Shown here in pieces: positions 11,130-20,842 of a stretch of 64,000 bases of DNA. Both the position numbers and the translations under genes were made by a program. The stretch covers positions 81,004 to 145,003 of the forward strand of contig MNCI01024958.1 in NCBI GenBank assembly GCA_015680685.1, read 5' to 3'. Position 1 is the stretch's first letter; each line of letters starts with the position of its first letter. The notes under the pieces are model-generated. The model was not told where the DNA came from, made no database searches, and saw only the letters and a program-made list of their open reading frames with translations. This stretch comes from Gnetum montanum. Its lineage: Eukaryota; Streptophyta; Gnetopsida; Gnetales; Gnetaceae.

Positions 11130-11783
11130 CTAACCGTCTCACCGACGCACGATCAAGCAACGATAAACTTTGAATTCCCAGATGAAAATGTTAATAGTGT
11201 AGACACCATACCTGATGATTATGAGGCAATCCTCTACTTCGATGGAGCTTCAACCTCTTGAGGAGAAAGTGTCGTAGCCATTTTAACATACCCCTCTGGA
11301 GAAATCCAATCTTCTGCCTACCACTTAAACATAGCAGAATACGAAGGTCTTCTTAGAGGACTTCAAGTAGCGTTAACTTCGAGAATCTCACGCGTTGTAG
11401 TTCGAGGTGATTCGCAACTAGTTATTAATCAAGTCACTGAAGTCTACGCATGCAAAGCTCTCCATTTTCAACCGTATTATGATTTGACTAAACATCTAGT
11501 AAGGCAACTAGTAGAAGTGGATATACAACACATCCCTAGAAGCAAAAACACCATCGCTAATGCACTTGCCACACTAGCCTTAAACATGACACCTGAAATG
11601 TTTCATGCATTGCCTAGTTCTATAACCAGTTGTGCCGAACCTATAATTAACACTCTAAATGAAGTACCTATAGCATCTATTAGTACAACACATGCAATAG
11701 AATGGTATGATGACATAAAAGAGTATCTTCTAAGAGGTAGACCTCCACAACACTTAACAAATGCTCAAAAGGACGCCATATAA
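11130..11783 (+). pseudogene. A second RNase H (archaeal-type, Tat hallmark)
   Basis: This is a second, separate RNase H: 'LYFDGAST' near 11237 (first Asp), 'AEYEGLLRGLQVAL' near 11337 (Glu), 'VVRGDSQLVINQVT' near 11397 (Asp) and 'NTIANALATLAL' near 11550. In the last block the usual Asp of 'ADALA' is Asn, while element C keeps ADALA. A stop interrupts at 11260 and the frame ends at 11781. The extra RNase H between RT-RNH and integrase is known from Tat-lineage elements and is the main basis for that assignment. Confidence 0.85.
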
Positions 11784-12939
11784 AAACGTTCCCGCCAATA
11801 CACATTAATAGAAGACACCTTGTGTCATAAATCATATGAAGGTATTCTGCTAATGTGCGTTAGTAGCACTAATGATCAAACAATCATAGAACAAATCCAT
11901 AAAGGACTTTGTGGAGGACACATAGCACCTAAAGAAATGGCAACAAAGATTAGGCACTTAGGTTACTATTGGCCACACATGGAATACGATTGCATCTCCA
12001 AGGTCAAAACATGTGACATTTGCCAAAAGCATGGTAACCTAATACATGTACCACCCAAAGAATTACATACCGCACAAATCACATGGCCATTCCAAAAATG
12101 GGGTTTAGACTTAATTGGACCAATAACGTCGTCATATTCAGCAGGCCATAGCTTCATTATCACTACAACTGAATATGTCACAAAGTGGATGGAAGCTATT
12201 CCTCTTAGGAAGACCACGTCAAAACACATTTGCACCTTCATAATGGAAAATATCATGACTCATTTTGGTATTCCAATAACCATCATTACCGAAAATGGGC
12301 CACAATTCAGCAGCGCAGATACCAAAAGCTTTTGTGAAAGTCTGGGCATTAAACACGTGTTTTCATCACCTTACTACCCACAGAGCAATGGTCAAGTGGA
12401 GGCTACAAACAAAACTATCATCATGGCTCAAAAAGATGCTGAATCAAAGCAAGAAACAATGGCATGAACAATTAGTCTACGTATTGTCGGCTTATAGAAC
12501 GACACATCAAACGTCCACAGGTAAAACTCCATATAGTCTTGTATATGGATCTGAAGCTGTTTTACCTTTAGAATTGCAGGTTCCCTCATTATGGATAGCT
12601 CTCTCCGGTCTCCTCGATGAAAGTCAAAATAATGAACTACGCATCGTCGACCTTGACTCAGTAGAGGAGGAATATGTACAAACACTTGATCAAATTGAAT
12701 GGTACCAAAAACAATAGAGGCTAAGGCATAGGCACGATCTTCATAAATGCCATATCAAAAAAGGAGATCTAGTCCTTAAGGCCACCCGAGAACATCCAGA
12801 TAAATTCTCAGCCAACTGGGAAGGGCCTTACCTAGTCACCAAGGCATACAACAATGGAGCATTCAAACTTGCTGACATGGACGGAAACGAGTTCGCCAAT
12901 CCTACAAACCACTTATACTTGAAAAGGTACTATGTCTGA
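11784..12939 (+). pseudogene. A integrase
   Basis: The N-terminal HHCC zinc finger is readable from 'GLCGGHIAPKEMA' near 11910 to 'CDICQKHGN' near 12013. The core has 'WGLDLIGPI' (first Asp) near 12098. 'ITENGPQF' near 12283 has Glu where the second catalytic Asp is normally found. 'SNGQVEATNK' near 12385 holds the catalytic Glu. A frameshift near 12425 moves the reading into the frame with 'YRTTHQTSTGKTPYSLVYG'. After a stop at 12715 come the C-terminal 'KKGDLVLKA' and 'FSANWEGPYLVTKAY', ending at 12939. It would insert cDNA into the genome, but the D-to-E change and breaks make it inactive. Confidence 0.88.
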
Positions 12940-12944
12940 CAAAC

Positions 12945-13570
12945 TTGAGGTACGTCATAGTCCTGGCATCATGACTTAAAACTGATACCATAGAATAGTC
13001 CTGGCATCATGACTTAAAACTAATACCATAGAATAGTCCTAGCATGATACCACAGAATAGTCCTGGCATCATGACTTAAAACTAATACCACAGAATAGTC
13101 CTGGCATGATACCACAGAATAGTCCTGGCATCATGACTTAAAACTAATACCACAGAATAGTCATGGCATCATGACTTAAAATTGATACCACCGAGTAGTC
13201 TTGGCATCATGACTTAAAACTGATACCACAGAGTAGTCCTGGGATCATGACTTAAAACTGATACCACAGAGTAGTCCTGGCATCATGACTTAAACTGATA
13301 CCACAAAGTAGTCCTAGCACCATGACTTAAAACTGATACCACAGAGTAGTCCTAGCATCATGACTTAAAAATGATACCACATATTAGTGTTGGCATCATG
13401 ACTTAAAAATGATACCACAGAGAAGTCCTAGCATCATGACTTAAAACTAATACCACAGAGNNNNNNNNNNNNNNNNNNNNNNNNNNNNNNNNNNNNNNNN
13501 NCTGGCATCATGACTTAAAACTGATACCACAGAATAGTCTTGGCATCATGACTTAAAACTGATACCACAG
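12945..13570 (+). repeat. Tandem repeat after A pol (38-39 bp units)
   Basis: About fifteen units combine 'gtcctggcatcatgac', 'ttaaaactgataccacag' and 'aata'. They start right after the integrase stop. Some units are short versions lacking 'atcatgacttaaaact'. A run of N at 13461-13501 lies inside the array, so its true length is unknown. The 'gacttaaaactga' core is a variant of the TTAAACTA motif found before pol. Confidence 0.92.
13461..13501. other. Assembly gap inside the tandem repeat
   Basis: Forty-one N bases interrupt the 38-39 bp array. Copies on either side are near-identical, so the gap is probably a collapsed repeat. Confidence 0.95.
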
Positions 13571-14956
13571 ATTTCTGTCCGGTATGACACTAAACTGCTA
13601 CATCCATCTACCATGACATGAAACTAGCATCCAGAGTCCACTAAGTCTATAAACTAGTTTGCCTCTTCACAATCTGCTATGACTATAAACTAGCAATGCA
13701 CCATCCGCCACGATGCTAAACTAGTGTCATCCAAGGGGTTATGACATGAAACTAATCCACAAAGGTCCGCTAAGACTATAACTGGTGACATCATCAACGA
13801 CCAGGAAAAAGTTGAAAAGATGTGTTGCTACAATCAGTTGTTCATGTTCCACAAAGACTTGTTGCATGATTCATCTCATGGGCCCTAATGAAACTGATGT
13901 TGTTCATGATTTTGTCTGCTTTGAAAATTGCACGTGGTAACTCCATCTCCTTATTTAAAGTGTTTAGCTAACTATTTCATTTGTGGTTTTCTTATCTTCT
14001 TGGAGTTGTGTTTGTAGGATGACACTTCTGAGGCATTCGTGCATAGATGCACTTCATCATGACGACAAGGTATCACATTTTTCCTGATGCACACGATTAG
14101 GTTAATCAATCCGTTCATAAGTACATTCCCGACTCCCGACACATTCCCTATTTTCCCATCATGCTCTCCTTAGCCTATTCAATTACACCCCCCTGATATA
14201 TTTTGCTCACCTCAAAACTCTTGATACACTGTTGCACACTATAACTCTCTAAGTAGTTGCGATGCAAAACAGGATACATAGTACATGATGCAAAATGTAA
14301 GTGCTCAAACACGAGAACGACACTAAAAGCAAGCTCTTTCAAAAAGACCAAAGAGAAAAAAGAAACAAAAGAAAAGAAGAAACAAATGAGAAAAATAAAA
14401 AGGAAAAAGAACAAAAAAGGTCAAAGAGAAAAATGCATGGAAAAGGTCTTCATGACCCCGTCGACATCACAAACCATGGATTGTTCGCTCTTCTCATACA
14501 AGCCCTAGGCGAGAAGGTAATTGTCTCGAAAACTAGTTACACTCGTGTCTCAAAGAGACCATGTTGCATATCATCGTGTGGCTTTGGCTATTTACAATGG
14601 ACCCCGCAAATACTCTATAAGAGACCCATTTCTCCAAAGAACGCACCTCCTATGTCTTGGTTCCGAGTCTGCTGAAAACCTGGTTGTTGACAAGGACCAA
14701 TGACATAACTTGTTCATGAGAGAGCATTCCTCTCCCACAAATTCCAATAGCAATTTTCACCATTGACCAACTCCTGGCTTCCCTGGTTACAACCGATTCC
14801 CTTCCATCTTGAACCACATTCCCTCAATACCATGTACTTTTGAAAATAGTGCGATGACATCCAGCCAAGGGTTGACGGTTAATGTTTGGTACTTGGTCAT
14901 TCATGGTGTTTTACAGTTATTTTTCGACGCCTCTCGGGTGGATTCCTCCAGACGTC
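13571..14956 (+). other. A 3' non-coding region
   Basis: Degenerate TTAAACTA-like units continue to about 13800 ('gactataaactagc', 'gatgctaaactagtg'). After that I see no coding frame. A strongly purine-rich, A/G-only-like stretch lies at about 14333-14437 and resembles the purine run after D integrase (35290-35330). ORFs at 14257-14508 and 14301-14675 come from this low-complexity run. Confidence 0.6.
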
Positions 14957-14972
14957 AACAAAGAGGGGCCAA
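14957..14972 (+). other. Polypurine tract of element A
   Basis: 'caacaaagaggggcca' directly precedes the TG that starts the 3' LTR. This is the expected primer site for plus-strand synthesis. It gives the LTR start at 14973, and element D has a similarly placed 'caacaggaggtact'. Confidence 0.65.
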
Positions 14973-15714
14973 TGAAACACCACTAATTTTGGCCTAACAC
15001 TTTGAAACAAGAACAACTCAAGCCCTTTCAAGCATTCGGAAGGTAAAATTTGACTAAGGCATGAAACTCAAGTCCAGGTTGCTCAAGCCACCGTGATCAC
15101 ATTGTTAAGCTAGCTTGCCCTCAGCATGAGCAACTCCAACAGCTTGAAAATCAAGTCAAAATAGTCCAAATCTGAAAGTGTCAGGCTGCAACATGAGTCC
15201 AGCGTGACCAACTTTCAGAGCCTCAAAACAGGCTTAAAACAGCCTCAAAACAGCGTCAAAATTGTCTAATTTTGAAGGGACAAGTCACCCTCAAGGTCCA
15301 TTAATGATTTCTCCAAGTTTCAGCCTCCAGAACTTCAGATTTCAGCTCCAAAAATGCTCATTTTTGTCATTGACGCCTAGGTCACGTTGGCAGCGTGAGT
15401 CTAGCGTGACCAACTTCTAGAAAATTTCAAAAAATTCCAAAAAATGGCAAAAAATTCTCAACACCAGAAAATTCCAAAAAATGGCAAAAAATTCTCAACA
15501 CCAGAAAATTCCAAAAAATTATCAACTTTTAGAAAATTCCAGAAAACTCAGGGACAAAGAAGTTTCAAGCAAGATGGATCAAATTTTCCTTGTACATTTC
15601 ATTGTAAATCTTCATTTGTGGGATAGTCAGGCCCTTATGTCTAAATTAAATGTACTTTCATGGGTTTGAATAACCCATAAACTTTAAAATGCAATGTACC
15701 TAGTCAAGAATGTA

Positions 15715-15972
15715 GCTTGCCAACACACATCCAACTCGTGCACAACTATCTGACACAAATCCAACTTGTGCACAACTATCCAACACACATCCAACTCTCG
15801 CCAACATGCATCCAACTCATGCACAACTATCTGACACAAATCCAACTCATGCACAACTATCCAACACACATCCAACTCTCACCAACACACATCCAACTCN
15901 AATCCAACTCATGCACAACTATCCAACACACATCCAACTCTCGCCAACATGCATCCAACCTGAGCACAACTG
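15715..15972 (+). repeat. U3 minisatellite in the 3' LTR of A
   Basis: This is the same 'catccaactc' array as at 3630-3905, with an N at 15900 that probably hides a repeat-length problem. ORFs 15684-15875 (-), 15717-16025 (+) and 15806-15994 (+) are repeat artefacts. Confidence 0.9.
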
Positions 15973-16064
15973 TCCATTGGACACATGTCACTAGATCTTC
16001 TTTCCTCTCATCTCCCAACAGTTGATTCCATTCTTGAATTTTGTGCCCGAGCCCGTCCCAACCC

Positions 16065-16072
16065 TATAAATA
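16065..16072 (+). promoter_or_regulatory. TATA box of the 3' LTR of A
   Basis: TATAAATA in the same context as at 3990 in the 5' LTR. Confidence 0.7.
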
Positions 16073-16717
16073 CCCTGTCAATTCACATAAACCAGGGGGC
16101 AAAAAATTGGAGAGATTGGAAATTCTGAGAAAGTACAGAACTTGCAATCCTTGGATGCTTGGCACACCTATTGGCATCCAAGCATTTCTCACATTCATCA
16201 CATCATCACGTTATCACATTACATCACCCCAGTGCTAGGCGTTCGACCTACCATCTACACGCAGCTACGCTTTGACCGGTGCACATATTTTCTAAGCAAT
16301 ACATTATTCCCGTTTTTCCAACCAAACATTATTTCAATTTTCTATTTCATGTTCTATTTTTACGTTCTATTTACATTTTTTCTTACATTCAATTTACGTT
16401 TAGTTTACACATTCAATTTAGTTTACGTCTTGTTTATGCCTCACATTTACACTTACGTCTTACATCTCACGGCTCATGTTTACATTTTACATGCATTTAC
16501 ACGTTTTAATACATTGTTTATGATAACCCCAGTGCTAACCATAGCTTACGCTCGGGGAAGTCTTTGGTTGATTTGTGTGCAAACCATCCAAGGCACTCTG
16601 CCTTCATTTACTTTTCCAGCTTACCCTCGGGCAAAGGTAGGGTCAGCTGTGTCTACCCAATGATCTCTCGGTGTCTGTTTCCCTTCTAGCTTTACATCGA
16701 CGATTTAGGTCAGTACA

Positions 16718-17400
16718 ACTGTGAATGACTACATTAGAGGGAAGTTAGTTTACCCTAAGCCACTAAGCCTTTGATGATGCAATCACCTCCACTAAACACA
16801 TTGAAGAGGTGGTCATTTAGCACAATGATACTAAGTGGATTAACTTTAGAAATAAAGCAAACAAAGTAGCAAGTAAACAAGTATACTAAAAATGTTGGTC
16901 AAACAATGGCTTCATTGAACTAGACTATTGTAGGTTCATCATCAAGCAATGGAGGCAATGATGATAATGATAGGAATAAGAACATAAGCCCTAATTGGAA
17001 ATCAAATGGTGGTGGGAAAAACATGTTCAATAATGATAAGCAATTAATGAGACCATAGAAAGACTAGTCGAAGTACCACAAATTTTAAATTACATGCTTC
17101 AAAAGGCTTCAAACCTTGGCCATTAATCCCTCCCAATGCATGGAAGGAGAGCCACCTATTCCTAAGTGGTACAACCCCAATAAGTTTTACTACTATCATT
17201 AGGATTGTAACATCCTTAAAGATGATGTTTAGGCATTGGTAGAAAAAGGAGCAATCATGTTTAATACTCCTATTCAACACAATAACCAAACCATGCAAAT
17301 TTATCAAGATCCTCTAAATTTCCATTCAAGGAGAATTTTAGCTTTGCACCTAGAACCCAAAGAAAATCATCCATAAGCTTTCTTTGTTATCCAAATGGAT
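16718..17400 (+). pseudogene. D gag, C-terminal part (after element A)
   Basis: The D frame resumes after the A LTR. 'KHIEEVV' near 16797 parallels 'KDIEEAAQ' of A gag. 'ALVEKGAIMFN' near 17234 and 'QIYQDPLNFH' near 17297 parallel 'RMTDKGELVFD' and 'GVYKDPLN' of A. The zinc-knuckle Cys residues are not all readable. Several stops are present. Confidence 0.6.
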
Positions 17401-18800
17401 TTCTTCTATTATCAGTCTTCCTCATCCTCTCATTCTACCCTATCAAGGCCCAAGAAGCCTTTGGTAATTAATCTTTCTTAAAATGATGCTAACACCCCAT
17501 CTTCCTAGAACATACAAAGGCATCCATTCGTCATGAACATGATTCCTCACTACGATGAAGTTCCCACACCATCTTCGCATACTTACTCTTATCCTTTCTC
17601 TACCCCAAGGAATAGAGTTCCCATGCCTACTCACCGTGTTTATTATCCTCCTATATTACCCTATGAGATGCATCCATCATATCATCCTTTCTCTCCACCC
17701 AAGTCACAAAATCATTCTTTGCTCCCTATCCCTACTTCACTTGTCAAAATCCTTACAAGGGCTCAAAAGAAGATAGTAGCTAATGACAAGGGGAAAAAGA
17801 AGGAACTAGACAAGTAGCCAAACAAAAAGAAAGCTTCATTCCAAAGTGTGTCAAATGTAAATCTTCTTGCTTCCATTATCATCTCGACTCTATCAACCAC
17901 ATTTGATGTTGTTCCTTCTACACCAACTTCAAAAAACTCAACCTTTAAAAATAATTTTATGTCCCAAATTGTTGCTACCATGAAGTCAAAAGGGACAAAC
18001 CTTTCCCTCTTTGGCCTTATTTCCACTTCCAAAAAAAACATCTTTAACATTGGAGGAGCTATTAAAGTCCATCACAGTACCTTCAGAAATTTAGTCCCAT
18101 GTTCATGTTATCTCATTGATGTTCAATCCTTTGCATTATGAGGTTAATATCAAAACACATCCTACAACAAGTGTCATGTGCCAACTTCTAATTTACATCA
18201 CCATACAAATTGGAGATAACATGTTGCTACCATTGGTACACATGGATGATGGAGCCAGAACCAATGTCATATCATGGGCAGTCATTAAGCATATCAACCT
18301 TAAAAAATAGATCACATACTCTAACTATAATTCTTTTCCATTTTCATTTAGTAGTGCTAGAGTAGAAATCCTAGGAGCAATAAAATTGCCTTTTTCTATA
18401 GGAAGGAAGATCACATTTGAGGTTATATTTGTTGTCATTAGAGATTCATCTGAGATTAATGCTATTCCTAGAACAACCTTGGTTAACATACCATCATGCT
18501 ATTTCATCATCTTTGCATCAAGAAATACACTTCCTTTGCACCAATATTGAAATCCTAGCTATCGCACGATTAGATATGTTGGAAGAAACTAGTTTAGGAT
18601 CTCAACCCGCTTTTGTTGGTCAAACATCCTCAACAAAAGAAAATAAAGAAGTTAATACAACCATTCCTTATTCATTTAGCCCCAATTCATGGACTTAGGA
18701 ATTGGTAAATCAAACATTGTTGAATGCAGTGAGAGCATAAAGATTTCGACTAAGTCTAATGCTAGAAAATCCATTGCTAAGGTGTTGCAATGTTAAACAC
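17401..18800 (+). pseudogene. D gag-pro linker and protease
   Basis: Open pieces at 17533-17817 (Pro/Ser-rich linker), 17848-18141, 18116-18310 and 18417-18698 follow the order seen in A 7308-8405. The protease is recognised by 'LVHMDDGARTNVISWAVIK' near 18235-18292, matching A's 'HVDDGVATNVIPFSIIK'. It is followed by a degenerate substrate-flap region. Frame changes near 18120 and 18310 and several stops destroy the protein. The end of coding similarity is near 18700-18800. Confidence 0.65.
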
Positions 18801-19286
18801 TTTCTTCCCACTTTGCTACTTTATCTTCATTTGTATTTAATGTTTGCATATGTTTCTTAGTATGAAACTAGTTTACCATCTTAACATAAATTCTATTATT
18901 CTGCTTTGTTATTTTTTAATTATGCCTACTTATTTAGCATAGTCTTGATTATAGTTTAATTTTAGTATTTACTCTTCTTTATATTACACTTTTATCACAT
19001 GTTCCGTTTAGCATTTGCTTCATTTTTTTCTTGAAAAATCGTAAATGGAAAATATTGAAAAATTAAAATAAATAAAGAATATAAAGAAACAAAACTATAA
19101 AAATCATAAACATGTAAAAATTCAAAAGCCATAAAAATAACGACATTGTAACATAGCTAACAATTCATATAGTATCCATCAAACCATATATCATCAATAA
19201 TAGCCCATAAGGTCATGGAAAAAAATAGAAGTTTATAAAAATAAAATCTATCTTAAATGCATGAGCATAAAAACCCTTAATCAATC
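18801..19286 (+). other. D pro-RT spacer, first part
   Basis: AT-rich non-coding sequence with 'cataaaaatc' and 'aaaaattcaaaa' runs, like the A spacer around 9100-9180. No gene is seen on either strand. Confidence 0.5.
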
Positions 19287-19700
19287 CTAGCCACTTAAAG
19301 TCCCATTACAAGAAGGGAAGATCTTCCCCACCATTGTCCCATTGTCTGAATCTCTTTCTCCATTGCAAGAACCTTCTGGAGCATCCACACTTATAACTCA
19401 AAATAAATCAAAAACGTTAAAACATAAAAGACCGTAAAAATACTAACTACAAGGAAGAGTAAAAAAAATTTTAAAAAACCAAATAACAATAAAAGAAAAA
19501 TATTAAGACTAACAAACACAACAAAAAAAAGAATAATTTAAATTAAACATAAATATAGAAGTCTTTAAATTAAAAAAATCCAAAAATAAAACTAACTTAC
19601 ATTTTCATATGATAACCTTTAACTTCTCTATTACACTATCCACCATGTGTTTCACCAATTCTTCCTTGTTGATATTTTCCCATACCAACTTCAAAATACC
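19287..19700 (-). pseudogene. Possible remnant of the antisense accessory gene in D
   Basis: On the - strand, a coding-like piece at 19700-19601 reads 'W.NINKEELVKHMVDSVIEK' and is followed by a GTAAGT donor at 19600-19595. After an AT-rich intron, a second piece (about 19391-19287) reads 'DAPEGSCNGERDSDNGTM' and ends in a stop. The same two-piece pattern ends the antisense unit of element C: 'WANLTEEEILQRLAIDMD', GTTAGT donor, intron, then 'DPNGDVGPSGTRDDDGNEG' and a stop. Both lie in the pro-RT spacer in antisense orientation. Identity is low and the comparison is by eye, so this is suggestive only. Sequence upstream was cut by insertion of B at 19967. Confidence 0.4.
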
Positions 19701-19961
19701 TAGAGAGCAAATAAAAATAATATATAGATATAGAATAAATAAATAATAAAGTAAAGCAAGCTAAAAAATATTATAAACAATGAATGCAATATACCTATAC
19801 ATGTGCCTAGGTTAACATGCATCCACTCTAATTAAATACTAACTATTTCACCTAAGCCTCAACACTTATAAAATTTCAAGTCTCAAATTTACCACTTTGC
19901 CCAAGATTTTTTCCATCTCTCAAATCCCTTAACACTTAGTAAAAATTCTAATGCTCGATAC

Positions 19962-19966
19962 CATCT
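19962..19966. repeat. Target-site duplication of element B (left), CATCT
   Basis: CATCT immediately before the TGATGAG terminus is repeated exactly at 30068-30072 after the other LTR. It proves the element boundaries. Confidence 0.9.
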
Positions 19967-20829
19967 TGATGAGAGACAAGGTACCCATATGCCCAACCAT
20001 AAGAATCACAGGCGTTCATGTGTGATCCAGTCGAATTCTGCAAACTATAATTACTAAGTACGCTAGAGCTAAACAGTGCATGCATGTTGTCCATTCGTTG
20101 TCTTCCCAGACCCACTTGCGGAGTACAATTGTATAGTTAAGTGTGACTGAGGCATAAGATTTTTTATTATTTCGTATTTTTATCAAATTACTCACCTAGA
20201 ACAAGAATAAAAGTAAGAGTGATTAATTGTTAAGTAAACTATAGTCTAGTCTAGCCTAACACAAGTAACCGTTTTCACTTCCTGGACACATCCTGAACTT
20301 TGTGCAAACACTGCTGGGTTGTCAAACGCTAATCATTTCTGAGCTACCAAGCATCACATGTATGCTCGAAGGGGTCGTGCTTGTGTATTTTAATGATTTG
20401 CTTGATTAATCAAAATTAATTATTACATAAATAATATTTATGTAAACTGCATAAATATAAATGCATAAGAGATAAAGTCTCAAGTGCTGCAAGAAATGAA
20501 TCAAAGAGTTCATCTTTATTGCCAACACAATGGTGTGCTCAAGTACATCAATGCTTGAATAAAGATTTGTTCACACTTAGAACTCCTATTATGGGCACTT
20601 AGAAATTATTCTAACTTTCAAATGGACAAACTGTAAGAGTTTCACTACTTGACTGCCAAAAACTTACCCCTAATTGTGCACCTGGGCACTGTGTTTATAG
20701 ACCTGGGAGTAACCCTATGATATTGAGTGTACGATATCGCATCTTGGGCTGTGATATCCCATACCTAACATTGTGTACCCGATATCGCAACCACCCTGAT
20801 ATCGAAGCATTGAAAAACATGAATTATCA
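19967..20829 (-). repeat. 3' LTR of B
   Basis: On the - strand it reads TGATAATTC... to ...CTCATCA. It has a short U3 with a GATATC cluster (20721-20808), a TATA element CTATAAACA (20701-20693) and an AATAAA signal (20520-20515). It is the same length as its partner at 29205-30067. Confidence 0.9.
20721..20808 (-). promoter_or_regulatory. GATATC palindrome cluster upstream of the LTR TATA box
   Basis: Five spaced GATAT-type sites, including 'acgatatcgca', 'ccgatatcgca' and 'ctgatatcgaa', lie within about 90 bp directly upstream of the TATA box of the LTR. Equivalent clusters occur at 29955-30047, 33985-34050, 53752-53815 and 63310-63375. This is a candidate enhancer made of repeated palindromes. 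Confidence 0.6.
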
Positions 20830-20842
20830 TACCCCCATGACT
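20830..20842 (-). other. Polypurine tract of element B
   Basis: On the - strand 'catgggggta' directly precedes TGATAATTC, the start of the 3' LTR. Confidence 0.6.

Larger units (their letters stand above)
3229..16717 (+). mobile_element. Tat-like Ty3/gypsy retrotransposon A, nested in D gag
   Basis: Direct LTRs (3229-4656 and 14973-16717) enclose, in order, a primer-binding site, gag, protease, a spacer, RT, RNase H, a second RNase H, integrase, a tandem-repeat field and a polypurine tract. The second RNase H (11130-11760) beside the usual one is the hallmark of the Tat lineage. The insertion splits D's gag. LTR copies look about 90-95% identical by eye. The internal frame has roughly ten stops and three frameshifts, so A is inactive but younger than D. 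I could not find a clean target-site duplication because the left boundary carries an N and a truncated LTR. Confidence 0.88.
14973..16717 (+). repeat. 3' LTR of element A
   Basis: This 1745-bp LTR runs from TGAAACACC to ...GTCAGTACA. The part from 15241 onward matches the 5' LTR (3229-4656). It contains the minisatellite (15715-15972), the TATA box (16065-16072) and the 'tttacgtt/tttacattt' rich R-U5 region. A single N at 15900 lies inside the minisatellite. Beyond 16717 the D gag frame resumes. Confidence 0.87.

Noticed and set aside
12945-13570. Possible satellite array or centromeric repeat
   Set aside because: It is a short 38-39 bp array confined to the non-coding region after A integrase and ends with the element.
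14257-14675. Lys-rich ORFs of 83 and 124 codons after A integrase
   Set aside because: They arise from a purine-only run. No start context or domain was seen.
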